64,000 nucleotides of DNA from Deinococcus humi (GCF_014201875.1 NZ_JACHFL010000001.1:496001-560000), one strand, 5' to 3'. Positions 11,008 to 22,528 are shown, counted from the stretch's first letter. The notes: a model not told the origin generated them from the sequence alone. Made by a program: numbers and translations.

Positions 11008-12300
11008 TCACGCCAGCTGGAATTCGGGGCTGACCAGTGCGAGATACACCCGCTGCCTGGGGTTGAGGCCCTGAAGCGCTGCCTGTACCGGGTTCTTCTC
11101 GCTGCCGAAGAGGGCCAGGTCACCGGGCGGAGCGTCCAGTCTGGGTGCGGCGTTGCCCAGGGTCAGGGCGGCGGCCACCTGCATGCGCGTCAGCAATGTG
11201 GAGTCGTTGATCCACTCGCGCCCGCCGTCCCAGCCCCCCACCGTGTCGGGTTGCAGCAAAAGCTGGCCCATTCGGCCCGCTGTCTGGGCCAGGTTCAGCA
11301 GTTGCCTGACCTCCAGCCTGGGCTGGCCCAGCGTGCGGACTGCGCCCACGATGTACTCCACCGGCCCCCGGATGATGCTGGCACGGTGCTGCGGCGCGTA
11401 GAAGACCGAGCTGGACAACAGTTCTTCAAGCACCACGCCGATGTTGCCGTTCGTGCGGCGGAAGGTCTCGGCGCTGCCCTGCACGGCCCCCTCGTCAGGC
11501 GTGTCGGCCACGAAGGCACGGTGCAGCTTGCGTGACACGAACACGGCGGTCTGCGGGTGCGTGGTGGACAGGCAGATCACGTCTTCGAAGCTCAGATTGC
11601 CGCTGTGGCCCAGGTACGTCTTCGGGCCGTCATCGTGCTGTCCGGGGTTAAAGCTGGCCTCAACGGGTTCTAGGTAGCTGTTTTTGGGATTGCCGCGCCC
11701 ACCCACGAAACTCCAGCCGGTCAGCGCCCGCGCGGCCTCCTTGACGTCCTGTTCGCTGTAGTTGGGCCTGCCGGGGGCACCGATGCCGAGGGTGAAAAGC
11801 TCCATCAGCTCGCGGGCAAAGTTCTCGTTGGGCCTTCCCTTCTTGTTCTTGTCGTTGTCCAGATAGCGCAGCATGGCGGGCGTCTGCGCGATCTCCAGCG
11901 TGAAGCGCTCGAAGCTGGGTGCGACGGCGTGCCGTCTCAGCAGGCCCAGATAGGCGGCAAGGGCTGGGTGGTTCTTGACCTTGTCGGTGCCGATGACAAA
12001 GTGGTTGCTCCAGGTCAGCGCCAGTTTCTCGCGCAGGGGCTGGGGACTGTACATCAACTCGAACAACCAGGCAGCGCGGGTGAGTTGCACCATTGCGCCA
12101 GGAGTCGCGCCCGTCGAAGGATCGAAAGGGTTGTCGGGCGCCGTGCGGGCATCGAACTTCAGGGCCTCTCTGGCCACCACGTGGGCGTCCTTGCCCACCA
12201 GCGCACGGATCTGCGCGTCGGTGGCGCCGTAAGCGGTGCGCCGCAGAAAATGGGCGGCATCCTCTGGACTGAGCTTCTGGGGGTAGGGGGGCAGGCTCAC
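11008..12300 (-). CDS. DUF1800 family protein
   Basis: 430 aa from a GTG at 12300 overlapping the RseB-like stop (GTGA). Typical DUF1800 features are seen: an N-terminal [38 protein letters not shown] (the conserved WxxHF segment), [34 protein letters not shown], and [19 protein letters not shown]1800 proteins occur with DUF1501 partners across bacteria; the function is not established. There is no obvious signal peptide, so it may act in the cytoplasm or depend on its partner. A 97-bp gap separates it from the DUF1501 gene. Confidence 0.85.
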   Translation of the reverse strand: MSLPPYPQKLSPEDAAHFLRRTAYGATDAQIRALVGKDAHVVAREALKFDARTAPDNPFDPSTGATPGAMVQLTRAAWLFELMYSPQPLREKLALTWSNHFVIGTDKVKNHPALAAYLGLLRRHAVAPSFERFTLEIAQTPAMLRYLDNDKNKKGRPNENFARELMELFTLGIGAPGRPNYSEQDVKEAARALTGWSFVGGRGNPKNSYLEPVEASFNPGQHDDGPKTYLGHSGNLSFEDVICLSTTHPQTAVFVSRKLHRAFVADTPDEGAVQGSAETFRRTNGNIGVVLEELLSSSVFYAPQHRASIIRGPVEYIVGAVRTLGQPRLEVRQLLNLAQTAGRMGQLLLQPDTVGGWDGGREWINDSTLLTRMQVAAALTLGNAAPRLDAPPGDLALFGSEKNPVQAALQGLNPRQRVYLALVSPEFQLA

Positions 12301-13103
12301 GGGCTCTCCTTCTGGGACGGCTGATCTGGGCTGGGCTGAACGTTAGAGGCATTCACTTTCAGAAAAGTTCCCAGACCCGCCGTGTTCACCCGGCTAACCT
12401 TCGCCAGCGCCGCCTTCAGCACGCCCTGGGGCAGGTTGCCCACCAGCCACACGAAGCTGCCGTCCACCCGGCGCGAGGCGATGCCCGGCGCGGCGCGCAC
12501 CCCCCTGGGGGCGATCACCAGCGCGAACACGTTGACGCCGTCGGTCAGGTCAACCTCGGCCCCGCCGTTCGGCCGGCTCCTGACTGCCACCGGCTGCCAT
12601 CCGCCAGGGAGCCGCAGGCCGGGCAGCGCCGAGAGCAGCGCGGCGCGCAACCCTTGCGGCGCGGCAGGAACTGCAATCTGCACCGAAGCGGGCCTGGGAC
12701 TGACCTTCAGAAACGCGGCGCGGCGGGCGACGGTCCCGTCCGGGAAATTCTCCTGATACGCCAGCGGGATGTTCCACTCCTGATCGATCCACAGCGTCCA
12801 GCGCGCGGCCTGCCCCACTTTCGGCGTCAGCTCGTAGCGGGTGGTGGGGCGATTGGCGACGCTTTCCTTCCCCGCCTCCGTGACCTCGAAGTTACGTGCC
12901 AGCAACGACGGGCGGAACGGCACGCGTGGCAATGCTCCCGCCGTCTTGGTGGGCACCTCGCGCGGCGGGAACAGCACCGTGACCTCCACCGTGCCGCGCG
13001 CCTCCAGCGTGCGGGCCCGCTTCAGGGCGGTCAGCAGATCGTCCACATTCGCCGCGCCCGCCACGCCCGACAGGGCGAGAACGCCCAGCAGCACCCGTCT
13101 CAC
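12297..13103 (-). CDS. RseB/MucB-like envelope-stress regulatory protein
   Basis: 268 aa, GTG start overlapping the upstream stop (GTGA). A signal peptide ([17 protein letters not shown]) leads into a lipid-sensor-like N-domain ([21 protein letters not shown]) with [18 protein letters not shown] and [16 protein letters not shown]-domain (~150-240) includes [33 protein letters not shown]. This two-domain layout and its position right after a small anti-sigma candidate match RseB/MucB, which holds the anti-sigma factor in check in the periplasm. Sequence similarity is only moderate, so I rely partly on gene order. Confidence 0.7.
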   Translation of the reverse strand: MRRVLLGVLALSGVAGAANVDDLLTALKRARTLEARGTVEVTVLFPPREVPTKTAGALPRVPFRPSLLARNFEVTEAGKESVANRPTTRYELTPKVGQAARWTLWIDQEWNIPLAYQENFPDGTVARRAAFLKVSPRPASVQIAVPAAPQGLRAALLSALPGLRLPGGWQPVAVRSRPNGGAEVDLTDGVNVFALVIAPRGVRAAPGIASRRVDGSFVWLVGNLPQGVLKAALAKVSRVNTAGLGTFLKVNASNVQPSPDQPSQKESP

Positions 13104-13372
13104 CAGCCCTCTCCCCAGGCACTTTGATACACGCCGTACGCTGCGCTGGCCGGCAGTTCCGGCGCGGGCCGCAGCACAGTCAGCCCGGCCAGCGCCGCCG
13201 CCGAGGCCAGCAGCGTGCCCACCCAGCCCACACGCCGGGCGCGTTGCCGGGAGCGTCTGTGCCGGTGGCCCCTCAGAAAACGTTCGGCGGCCCCAGCGTC
13301 GGCGGGCGTTGGGGCGCGGGCCTGGGCGAAAAGAGCGTCCAGATTGGTGGGATCAAGTTCGTGGTCATTCAT
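13100..13372 (-). CDS. Probable membrane anti-sigma factor
   Basis: 90 aa. The N-terminal half is hydrophilic and cytoplasmic (NDHELDPTNLDALFAQARAP) with an Arg-rich stretch before one transmembrane helix (~47-66, VGWVGTLLASAAALAGLTVL). A short periplasmic tail of ~24 residues ends in YQSAWGEGW. It sits between the ECF sigma gene and the RseB-like gene, which is the classic position for an RseA/anti-sigma factor, though it lacks a recognisable zinc-binding HxxxCxxC motif. The assignment is from size, topology and context. The stop overlaps the next start. Confidence 0.65.
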   Translation of the reverse strand: MNDHELDPTNLDALFAQARAPTPADAGAAERFLRGHRHRRSRQRARRVGWVGTLLASAAALAGLTVLRPAPELPASAAYGVYQSAWGEGW

Positions 13373-13412
13373 GAGACGGTCCTCTGTCGGGCGGGAGAGG
13401 AGGGTGGGCGGC

Positions 13413-14015
13413 TCACGGCCTGATTCCCAGTCCCGTCAGGTACGCCCGCAGCGCGGCGCGGCCCCGGTTGATGCGGCTCTTGACGGTGCCCAGTTCAGCG
13501 CCGGTAATCGCGGCGATCTCGGCATAGTCCAGGCCCGACAGCTCACGCAGCGAGACCGCCTCGCGCTGGTCCTCGGGCAGGGTCTGCAGAGCGCGGGCCA
13601 GCCGGGCGCGCAGGTCGGCCTGCTCACCGGCGTGGACCGGATCGTGGGGAGCGGCGGGTTCGGACACGCCACCCAGCGACACCGTTGGATGGCCCTTGCC
13701 GCGGATCGCCTTGTGGCAGGCATTCAGCGCGATGCGGTGCAGCCAGGTGCTGAAGGCTGCCTCGCCCCGAAACCCACTCAGTCCCTTGTGGACGGCCATG
13801 AAGACTTCCTGCACCACGTCGTCCGCCGCCCCCGGCCCCACCATTCCGGCGGCCAGACGGTGAACGCCTGCCGCGTGCCGATTCACAAGCGCCTCGAAAG
13901 CCCGTTCATCATGCGCGGCCTGGCGGGCAAGGTCCAGATCGCAGACTTCCGGCGCGTCGGGCGCCGATACGTGGACGGAAACTGGGCTGGGGGCCGGGGG
14001 GTCACGCAAGCTCAC
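13413..14015 (-). CDS. ECF RNA polymerase sigma factor (RpoE/SigE type)
   Basis: 200 aa. The GTG at 14015 is five bases downstream of a TAAGGT -10 element, so the mRNA is probably leaderless. Region 2: [39 protein letters not shown] and [15 protein letters not shown]. Region 4: [19 protein letters not shown] and [19 protein letters not shown]. It heads an operon of an anti-sigma candidate, RseB-like, DUF1800, DUF1501 and CxxCH genes. It likely answers envelope stress and drives its own operon. The ~30-residue N-terminal extension is Pro/Ser rich. Confidence 0.9.
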   Translation of the reverse strand: MSLRDPPAPSPVSVHVSAPDAPEVCDLDLARQAAHDERAFEALVNRHAAGVHRLAAGMVGPGAADDVVQEVFMAVHKGLSGFRGEAAFSTWLHRIALNACHKAIRGKGHPTVSLGGVSEPAAPHDPVHAGEQADLRARLARALQTLPEDQREAVSLRELSGLDYAEIAAITGAELGTVKSRINRGRAALRAYLTGLGIRP

Positions 14016-14020
14016 CTCGT

Positions 14021-14026
14021 ACCTTA
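14021..14026 (-). promoter_or_regulatory. -10 element of the ECF sigma operon
   Basis: Minus-strand TAAGGT five bases before the GTG at 14015, with no ribosome site, consistent with a leaderless start for the whole six-gene operon. Confidence 0.5.
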
Positions 14027-14132
14027 GAGGGCGCGAGATGAAAAAAAGTTCCGGGCCTTTTCCATGCCTACCGCTGGGCGACTCAACGGCGCCCTGGCCG
14101 GGGCGGGCAGGCCGGGCCTCCAGGGTCTGCCT

Positions 14133-14138
14133 TACACT
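14133..14138 (+). promoter_or_regulatory. -10 element of the DtxR-type gene
   Basis: TACACT, six bases, then ATG at 14145. No Shine-Dalgarno sequence is present. This element decides the start against the longer upstream ORF beginning at 14064. Confidence 0.6.
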
Positions 14139-14144
14139 GTTTCC

Positions 14145-14855
14145 ATGACTGCCCGCACTTCCCTCTCCCGCTCTGCCGAGGATTACCTCAAGCAGCTCTA
14201 CATGCTGGGGCAGGCAAATCAGGTTTCGGGCAAGGTCAGTACCCAGGCGCTGGCCGACGCGCTGGAGGTGGCCCCCGCCAGCGTGACCGGCATGTTACGC
14301 AAGCTGACCGAGCAGGGGCTGGTGTCGCACGCGCCGTACCAGGGTGCGGCCCTGACCGCCGAGGGTGAGCGCGTGGCCCTGGAAGTGCTGCGGCATCACC
14401 GCCTGCTGGAGCTGTTCCTCCACCGCGCGCTGGGCGTGCCACTGGACGAGGTGCACGAGGAAGCCGAGCGCCTGGAGCACGCCCTGAGCGAGCGCCTGGA
14501 AGCCCATATCGCGGCGTGGCTGGGCGACCCCACGCATGATCCGCACGGTGACCCGATCCCCACACTGAGCGGCGAGGTGCCCGCCCGCGCCGAGCGCCGC
14601 CTGTCGCAGCTGGCCGCTGGGGACACCGGCACTGTGTCGCGCGTGCCTGACGCCGATGCTGGACAGCTGCGCGCCCTGGTCCAGGCAGGGCTGACCCCCG
14701 GCGTTCAGCTGCGAATTCTGAGCGTGGACGCCGCGCTGGGGACCCTAAGTGCCGAATTGCCGCCCGCAACGGGAAGAACGGCGCCCCACACGCTGACGCT
14801 CTCGCTGGGGGTGGCTGCCCAGGTAGGCATCCACGCCCCGGACCAGCAGGCCTGA
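14145..14855 (+). CDS. DtxR/MntR family metal-dependent regulator
   Basis: 236 aa from the ATG at 14145. It has a winged-helix DNA-binding domain (~5-65: [32 protein letters not shown]), then the metal-binding dimerisation domain with [14 protein letters not shown] and [22 protein letters not shown], which carries the Glu and His residues that bind Mn or Fe. A C-terminal SH3-like FeoA domain (~155-230) has [17 protein letters not shown] and [16 protein letters not shown]. Such proteins repress Mn/Fe import or activate efflux when the metal is bound. No transporter is adjacent, so its targets are elsewhere. Mn homeostasis matters in Deinococcus stress resistance, but that role here is inference. 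Confidence 0.9.
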   Translation: MTARTSLSRSAEDYLKQLYMLGQANQVSGKVSTQALADALEVAPASVTGMLRKLTEQGLVSHAPYQGAALTAEGERVALEVLRHHRLLELFLHRALGVPLDEVHEEAERLEHALSERLEAHIAAWLGDPTHDPHGDPIPTLSGEVPARAERRLSQLAAGDTGTVSRVPDADAGQLRALVQAGLTPGVQLRILSVDAALGTLSAELPPATGRTAPHTLTLSLGVAAQVGIHAPDQQA

Positions 14856-15043
14856 CCTCCGCCCACACCGTGGTGCTGGCCTGCAAAAACTTGCAGCCAA
14901 CATCGTGGCGTTGCCGGGCGACTAGATGGTCTGCGCCGAACGCGTCTGCCCGTGTGTCTGGCTCACCCCAGCCGCAAAGCGGGTGTTGCCAGCCGACACC
15001 TTCCCTTTTCGCCTCCGCGCACATTTCTCCGGTTGTTTTGGCC

Positions 15044-15049
15044 TAGCAT
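15044..15049 (+). promoter_or_regulatory. -10 element of the three-gene unit at 15.06 kb
   Basis: TAGCAT, six bases, then GTG at 15056; leaderless arrangement with no ribosome site. Confidence 0.55.
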
Positions 15050-15055
15050 AGAGCC

Positions 15056-15568
15056 GTGAACGCACTGAGAATCATCCTTTCTGCCCTGGCCGGTTGTGCG
15101 GCGGCGCTGGTGGCCTACAGCGCCGCGTTTGTGCGCGGCGACATGGCCGGAGTCATGGGCTACCTGCGGGCCAGAGGCGCGCTTCGGCGACTGACCGAGG
15201 GCGGCGCAGATCCTGCGGCCGTGGCGGCGGCCCACGACGCTCTCCGGACCCTGGGCGCGCAGGTGGGCGATCCGGTGCTGGCGGCCCGCCTGATTCCACT
15301 GGCGCTGCTGGTGGGGCTGGCCGTGGGCTACGCGGTGTGGCGCGTCTTCGGGCGCAAGCAGACGCAGCCGGGCCGCCCCGACGTGCAGGAGCGCATGGTC
15401 TACCGCCTGGCGTGGCGCAAGGGCGGCGTATTTACCCTGCGCGATCTGGCCGAGAGCAGCCCGCTGGATGAGACCCAGGCCCGTGCCGTGACCGGCCGGA
15501 TGCTGGAACTGGGCAGACTGACCCGCGACGGCGAATCGTTTTCCCTGCGCCCAGGGAGCCGCGCATGA
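15056..15568 (+). CDS. Membrane protein of unknown function
   Basis: 170 aa from a GTG start set by the -10 element at 15044. Two transmembrane helices: ~4-26 (RIILSALAGCAAALVAYSAAF) and ~80-100 (LIPLALLVGLAVGYAVWRVF). They flank an ~50-residue helical loop. The C-terminal ~65 residues (LAWRKGGVFTLRDLAESSPLDETQ, LELGRLTRDG) look like a small winged-helix domain: GG-VFTLRDLAESS resembles a recognition-helix region. I do not recognise the family. A membrane-tethered DNA- or protein-binding role is possible. Its stop overlaps the next start (ATGA). Confidence 0.6.
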   Translation: MNALRIILSALAGCAAALVAYSAAFVRGDMAGVMGYLRARGALRRLTEGGADPAAVAAAHDALRTLGAQVGDPVLAARLIPLALLVGLAVGYAVWRVFGRKQTQPGRPDVQERMVYRLAWRKGGVFTLRDLAESSPLDETQARAVTGRMLELGRLTRDGESFSLRPGSRA

Positions 15569-15960
15569 GCTTCGGTGCCGACGAGCTGGCCACCCTGCTG
15601 GACGAGGCCAATCACGCCCCCTGGGAAAGCGTGCGAGCTGCTCTGGCAGGCATTGACGGTCAGCCGCACCCGCGCGTGGGCTGGCTGACCAGTCACCTGA
15701 GCGCCACCAAACGCGACTTCTGGGCGCAGATCGCCGCCGCCACCGGCACCTCCGCCCCCGATGACGCGGCCGGCCTGACCCGCCTGATGGCCTGGGAGGT
15801 GGACGCTGCCCGCGCCCTGAACGCCGACGCGCTGCAGACCCGCCTGACCCACAGTGGCCAGGACATGACCGTCACCGAGATGCTGCGGCTGAATGCCCGT
15901 CACACGGCCTGGCACGCCGGACAGATCGCCGCTCTGGCGAATCGCGCCCGCCTGGCCTAG
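15565..15960 (+). CDS. DinB-like four-helix protein
   Basis: 131 aa. The sequence is all-helical with the DinB/YfiT-type pattern: an N-terminal LATLLDEANHAPWESVRAALAG, VGWLTSHLSATKRDFWAQI around a conserved His, and a C-terminal LNARHTAWHAGQIAALAN helix carrying the HxxxH metal-binding pair. DinB-superfamily proteins are metal-binding and often linked to thiol transfer or stress, and they are expanded in Deinococcus. The ATG overlaps the preceding stop by four bases, so it is co-translated with the membrane protein. Confidence 0.75.
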   Translation: MSFGADELATLLDEANHAPWESVRAALAGIDGQPHPRVGWLTSHLSATKRDFWAQIAAATGTSAPDDAAGLTRLMAWEVDAARALNADALQTRLTHSGQDMTVTEMLRLNARHTAWHAGQIAALANRARLA

Positions 15961-15969
15961 CGGCGAGCC

Positions 15970-16284
15970 ATGGCCGAGGAACGCCCCTTCCTGACCGAAG
16001 CCAATCCACGGGGTGAGCAGACTGCCGCCGCCGCCCCGGACGCCCTGTTCGATCTGGCCGTCAACCGTGCCTGGGCCGCCCTGCGCGGATTGCGGCCCGC
16101 TGATCCTAGAGCCGCCCTTAGCACCGGCTTTCTGGCGGGCTGGCACGCCCGTACCCGCTTCGCGCGCCGCGTGCCGCTGGACACCGTCAGGGCAGCCCTT
16201 CAGCAACGTCCGGGCGGCGGCGAATGGCACTGGGCAGGAGGACCGGACGGTGAGTGGACAAGGGGGAAAGCTCCATTTCCGTAA
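15970..16284 (+). CDS. Small hypothetical protein
   Basis: 104 aa, nine bases after the DinB-like gene and likely in the same transcript. It is mostly helical in the centre (DALFDLAVNRAWAALRGL, FLAGWHARTRFARRVPLDTV), with Trp-rich ends (EWHWAGGPDGEW). There is no signal peptide, membrane helix or recognisable domain. Codon use is like its neighbours. It could be a cytoplasmic accessory protein; I cannot assign a function. Confidence 0.5.
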   Translation: MAEERPFLTEANPRGEQTAAAAPDALFDLAVNRAWAALRGLRPADPRAALSTGFLAGWHARTRFARRVPLDTVRAALQQRPGGGEWHWAGGPDGEWTRGKAPFP

Positions 16285-16334
16285 CGTCAGACTTCCGCAT
16301 GGACCCCGGCACAGGACATCAAGAAGCAGAGCAA

Positions 16335-16370
16335 GAGGCCCACCCCCAGCAGCTGCCAGGGATGGGCCTC
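16335..16370. terminator. Bidirectional terminator between convergent genes
   Basis: GAGGCCCA (16335-16342) and TGGGCCTC (16363-16370) form a perfect 8-bp stem. A second outer pair, GCAGAGC at 16326-16332 and GCTCTGC at 16387-16393, could extend it. It sits in the 113-bp gap between a plus gene ending at 16284 and a minus gene ending at 16398. Confidence 0.55.
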
Positions 16371-16397
16371 AGACTTTGAGTCTTACGCTCTGCGCGC

Positions 16398-17888
16398 TTA
16401 CAGCACCAGGGCGATGGGTTTTTCCAGAGCCTCAGCCACACGGCTCAGGAACTGCGCGGCCTGGCGAGGCTCCACATCGCCGTTCAGGCTCAGGGCGGCG
16501 CGGCCATCCTGCACGCGCCCCAGGCTGAGGGTCAGGGTGTGGGGGTAATGCAGATCGTCCACGCCCAGTGCCCCGGCGTCGGTGACCAGCAGATCGGTCG
16601 CACTGTCCTGTCCGCCGTGCAACGCGTTCACGGCGTCACGCAAGGCACCGCCCGTGACGGTGTGATTCTGACCGTCCGCGCTGTGCAGGGCGACGGTGCC
16701 CAGGTCCAGCCCCAGGACGTCGGCGTGACGCTGGGCAGCGCGGGCCACCAGGAAGGCCAGCGAGACGTCCTGACCCAGCGCCTCGGACAGCTGGGCGCGC
16801 AGATCGTCTGCTGCGCCCACCTGGGCGTCACGGCGTAGGTAGGTGCCAAACCAAACGGCGCTGGCGGGCATGGCCGGGCTGGCCGCGACAGGCTGTGGCG
16901 TGGGCTGCTGTTCGGCGACGATGTTGGGAGCCAGATCGTCTTCCAGAACTGGAACCGGCGGCTGTGCGGCTTGTGGTTCTGCGGCCTGGGGTTCCGGGGC
17001 CTGGAGTTCTGGAACTTCCACTGCCGGGGCCACCACTTCGGGTTCGGCCAGTTCGGCAGCCGGCGCTTCGGCCAGAGGGGCCTCGATGACCAGTTCCTCA
17101 ACGACGGGCGCTTCAACGACCGGGGCCTGGAAGTCCAGCGCGGCGGTCTCGGCTCCAACATGTTGTCCGGCGAAGGGAGCCGGCTGGCTGGCTGGCTGCT
17201 GGACTTCGGGCTGGGGCGCGGGCATCGGCGCGGGCGGGGCCTCGTTGTCCTTGCGGTACAGGCGCGAGAGCAGACCGCTCAGGCCGCCTGCGGCAGCGGG
17301 TGGGGCCGCGACGTCGGCCGAAGCGCTAGCAGCAGGCATCTGGACCTCGGGCGCGGGCACAGGCTCCGGGGCGCTCAGGCTGGGGAAGGCGGGTTCGGGG
17401 GCCGGAGCCATGGGCTGCGGCGCGTCGACGTGAGGGGCCTGCGGCGCGTGGGACTGCGCCGGGGCAAACGACCAGTCGGTGGCGACGGGCTGCGGCTCGG
17501 CGGCCAGCGGCGCGTCCAGATCGCTCACCTCGTCGTCCAGCTCGAAATCCATGGCGTCGTGGCTCAGACTGGGGGCACTGGGGGTGGCAGGCACCTCCGG
17601 CGCGCGGGTCTGGGTGACGAAATCGGCGATGTCACTGTCGATCCCAGCCTCGCTGAGCTGAGCTGCGCTGAACATCCCGGCGGGCAGCTGCTCATCGCCG
17701 GTCCAGCCCTCGGGCATATCGTCAACCGGAGTGGAGGGCGGCTCTTCCTCACCGCTCATAATGCGCGACAGGTAGTTCAGGATGTCCTGCTCGACGACCG
17801 TTCCGCCTGAACCAGACCCCCGCAACTGCTGCCAATCAATGCCGTTCGCTTCTGCCAGAATCCTGGCGAGCGGAGCAATCTGTTCCAT
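16398..17888 (-). CDS. E3-binding-domain protein with a degenerate E2-like C-terminus
   Basis: 496 aa from the ATG at 17888, preceded by AAAGGGGG; an upstream in-frame ATG at 17924 is less likely. Residues ~1-40 are a peripheral-subunit-binding domain (IAPLARILAEANGIDWQQL, GSGSGGTVVEQDI), which in 2-oxoacid dehydrogenase complexes holds E1 or E3 on E2. A ~300-residue Ala/Pro/Glu/Val-rich flexible linker follows. The last ~160 residues resemble the E2 acyltransferase fold (TLTLSLGRVQDGRAALSL, AAQFLSRVAEALEKPIALVL), but the catalytic DHRxxDG motif is replaced by NGDVEPRQ. There is no lipoyl domain. It may be a scaffold or assembly factor; catalysis as an acyltransferase is unlikely. Confidence 0.7.
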   Translation of the reverse strand: MEQIAPLARILAEANGIDWQQLRGSGSGGTVVEQDILNYLSRIMSGEEEPPSTPVDDMPEGWTGDEQLPAGMFSAAQLSEAGIDSDIADFVTQTRAPEVPATPSAPSLSHDAMDFELDDEVSDLDAPLAAEPQPVATDWSFAPAQSHAPQAPHVDAPQPMAPAPEPAFPSLSAPEPVPAPEVQMPAASASADVAAPPAAAGGLSGLLSRLYRKDNEAPPAPMPAPQPEVQQPASQPAPFAGQHVGAETAALDFQAPVVEAPVVEELVIEAPLAEAPAAELAEPEVVAPAVEVPELQAPEPQAAEPQAAQPPVPVLEDDLAPNIVAEQQPTPQPVAASPAMPASAVWFGTYLRRDAQVGAADDLRAQLSEALGQDVSLAFLVARAAQRHADVLGLDLGTVALHSADGQNHTVTGGALRDAVNALHGGQDSATDLLVTDAGALGVDDLHYPHTLTLSLGRVQDGRAALSLNGDVEPRQAAQFLSRVAEALEKPIALVL

Positions 17889-18253
17889 TCCCATCCCCCT
17901 TTGCGCGCCCATGTCAAGACTCATGGACGGCCGTGCGGCGCGCTGGCCCCGTTCCCATCCGGGGGGAACAGCAGGGCAGACACGCGCAAGGTCATGAATG
18001 CAGAGTGCCGCGCCCGGTCTGACAGCGTTCTTTCAATGTACGGCTGCCGGAGGGAGTTCCTCACGTTGCCCGCGCGACCCCGCCCCACAGCCTGCGCTGC
18101 GGCGCTGCCCAGCAGGAACGTTTTAACGCTCTGGCAGGGCTGGAAGACGGAATGCTAGGCTACGGGCCGTGTCGCTGCGCCCGCCACCCGTGCAAGCCTC
18201 GCCCCCCGGGGCCTTGAAGCTACGGGCGGCGGGACGCGGCCACAGGAGCTCCC
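17889..18253. other. 365-bp divergent intergenic region
   Basis: This lies between the E3-binding-domain gene (leftward) and the dehydrogenase gene (rightward). It contains a TAGGCT -10-like element at 18156-18161, followed seven bases later by a GTG (18169) that could open a short leaderless reading frame. I see no RNA gene or long inverted repeat. Confidence 0.5.

Positions 18254-18267
<14 letters not shown>
18169..18267 (+). CDS. Possible short upstream reading frame (32 codons)
   Basis: A GTG at 18169 sits seven bases after a TAGGCT -10-like element and opens a 32-codon frame that ends at a TGA at 18265-18267, just inside the dehydrogenase gene that starts at 18254 in another frame. It is Pro/Arg/Gly-rich (VSLRPPPVQASPPGALKLRA). 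It may be a real leaderless peptide that influences translation of the next gene, or simply untranslated leader; the evidence is weak. Confidence 0.2.
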
Positions 18268-19961
<1,694 letters not shown>

Positions 19962-19970
19962 CAAAAGCGG

Positions 19971-20006
19971 GAGCGTTGGCCGCACTGAAAGCACAGGCCA
20001 ACGCTC
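19971..20006. terminator. Bidirectional terminator between udk and trmFO
   Basis: GAGCGTTGGCC (19971-19981) and GGCCAACGCTC (19996-20006) form a perfect 11-bp stem with a 14-nt loop, between convergent genes ending at 19961 and 20017. Confidence 0.8.
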
Positions 20007-20016
20007 TTCCCCCCGC

Positions 20017-21429
20017 TTAACGCAGCACAGGTTGGGCCTGGGCCTCCGCGCTTTCCTCCTCGTGAGGGACGGGCGGCGGTGTCACCGGCAGGCCCGCCTC
20101 CCCTGCCGCCCAGGTCATGAAGGCGTTCAGGCCGCGCCGGAACAGCACCGGGCGTTTCTCGTGCTTGCCCAGTTTGCGAACCTTGCCATTCGGCCCTGGT
20201 TCCGGCAGGGGCAATTCGGGAACCAGCGCCCAGTTGACATTCATGGGTTGGAAGTTCTTGGGGTTGGCGCTCGCAAGGTAACGCACCAGCCCGCCCAGCA
20301 TGGACTCGGCCGGAGGGGTCAGCGGGGCCAGTCCCAGCGCCAGCCGCGCCGCGTTCGTTCCGGCAAGCCAGCCTGTCCCGGCGCTCTCCAGGTAGCCTTC
20401 CGTTCCAGCCAGCACACCTGCCACCAGCTTTTGAGGGTCGGCACGCAGTTGCAGCGTGGAGTCCAGCACCTGCGGCGCGTTCAGGTAGGTGTTGCGGTGC
20501 ATCACGCCGTAGCGGACGATCTCGGCGTCGTTCAGGCCAGGAATGAGCTGGACCACGGCTTTCTGATCGCCCCACTTCAAGCCGGTCTGGAAGCCCACCA
20601 GGGACCACAGGCGGCCCTCGCGGTCCTCCTGGCGGAGCTGCGCCACCGCGTAGGGCCAGCGCCCGGTGCGCGGGTCATCAAGGCCCTTGGGCGACATGGG
20701 ACCGAAACGCGGGGTGTCCACGCCCCGGCGAGCGATTTCCTCAATGGGCATGCAGCCCTCGAAGAATTCCAGCTTTTCCCAGTCGTGCGGAGTGTGGGCG
20801 CGGGCCTGTTCCAGCGCGGCGAAGAAGGCCAGGTACTCGTCTTTTGTAAACGGGCAGTTGATGTAATCGGCGCTCTGATCGTAGCGCCCGGCCCGCCAGC
20901 ACACGCTCATGTCGATGCTGGCGATGTCGATCACCGGGGCAGCGGCGTCGTAGAAGCTCAGGCGCTCGCTGCCGGTCATCCGGGCAAGGTCAGCGGCCAG
21001 CGCGTCGCTCGTCAGGGGGCCGGAGGCGATCACGGTGATGCCCTCCGGGACGGCTTCCATCTCGCCCTCCACCACCTCGATCAGGGGATGCTCGCGCACC
21101 GCGAGCGTGACTCGTGCACTGAATTCGTCACGCTCGACGGCCAGGGCGTTTCCGGCGGGCAACCTGGAAGCGTCCGCTGCCGTCACGATGCCCCCGCCCA
21201 CGCTGCGAAGTTCGGCCTGCAACAGCCCCTTGCTCTGGCGCTCGCCCTCGCCGCCCAGCGAATTGCTGCACACCAGTTCGGCAAAGCCGCCCGAGCGATG
21301 GGCGGGGGTCATTTTTACAGGGCGCATCTCGTGCAGCCGCACGCGCACGCCCTGACGGGCGGCGGCCAGCGCGGCCTCGGAGCCGGCCAGGCCCGCGCCG
21401 ATCACGGTAATGGTAGGGGCAGTGGTCAT
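20017..21429 (-). CDS. trmFO: Folate-dependent tRNA (uracil-54-C5)-methyltransferase
   Basis: 470 aa. An N-terminal FAD-binding Rossmann motif (ITVIGAGLAGSEAALAAARQG) is followed by the TrmFO signature segments: HEMRPVKMTPAHRSGGFAEL, ELVCSNSLGGE (with the functional Cys), and LPAGNALAVERDEF. Further motifs include DIASIDMSVCWRAGRYD, YINCPFTKDEY, FEGCMPIEEIARRG and GPMSPKGL. It makes ribothymidine at position 54 of tRNA with methylenetetrahydrofolate and FAD, replacing the SAM-dependent TrmA. The C-terminus has a Pro/Glu-rich extension (~450-470) that is not in the core family. It is convergent with udk. Confidence 0.95.
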   Translation of the reverse strand: MTTAPTITVIGAGLAGSEAALAAARQGVRVRLHEMRPVKMTPAHRSGGFAELVCSNSLGGEGERQSKGLLQAELRSVGGGIVTAADASRLPAGNALAVERDEFSARVTLAVREHPLIEVVEGEMEAVPEGITVIASGPLTSDALAADLARMTGSERLSFYDAAAPVIDIASIDMSVCWRAGRYDQSADYINCPFTKDEYLAFFAALEQARAHTPHDWEKLEFFEGCMPIEEIARRGVDTPRFGPMSPKGLDDPRTGRWPYAVAQLRQEDREGRLWSLVGFQTGLKWGDQKAVVQLIPGLNDAEIVRYGVMHRNTYLNAPQVLDSTLQLRADPQKLVAGVLAGTEGYLESAGTGWLAGTNAARLALGLAPLTPPAESMLGGLVRYLASANPKNFQPMNVNWALVPELPLPEPGPNGKVRKLGKHEKRPVLFRRGLNAFMTWAAGEAGLPVTPPPVPHEEESAEAQAQPVLR

Positions 21430-21673
21430 GGGCGCAGTTTAGGGGAGGTGGCGAGCGGGCCGCAGTGCGCAGGTGAGGATTTCTGAAAGTGGGCCATCCA
21501 GTCAGACTCGCGGCATGAATATTGCTAAACCCTTGCTGCTTCAGTCGCGTCGATCCGCACTGGTGGCGCCGTAGGACAGCGACTGACTGAATGCCGGGCA
21601 GTCTTAATGACCCAGCCACAAGCATGAGACTGCCGATGGGGTCAGGACCGCAATAGGCGCAGGCCCCACTGGC

Positions 21674-21679
21674 TAGAAT
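21674..21679 (+). promoter_or_regulatory. -10 element of the metallophosphoesterase gene
   Basis: TAGAAT, then nine bases to the ATG at 21689. No ribosome site is visible, so the transcript is leaderless or has a very short leader. Confidence 0.5.
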
Positions 21680-21688
21680 CCACAGCAG

Positions 21689-22524
<836 letters not shown>

Positions 22525-22528
<4 letters not shown>

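Noticed and set aside
14881..14896. CTGCAA-AAAC-TTGCAG hairpin as terminator of the DtxR-type gene
   Set aside because: Stem is only six base pairs and no U-run follows; it is too weak to report as a terminator.
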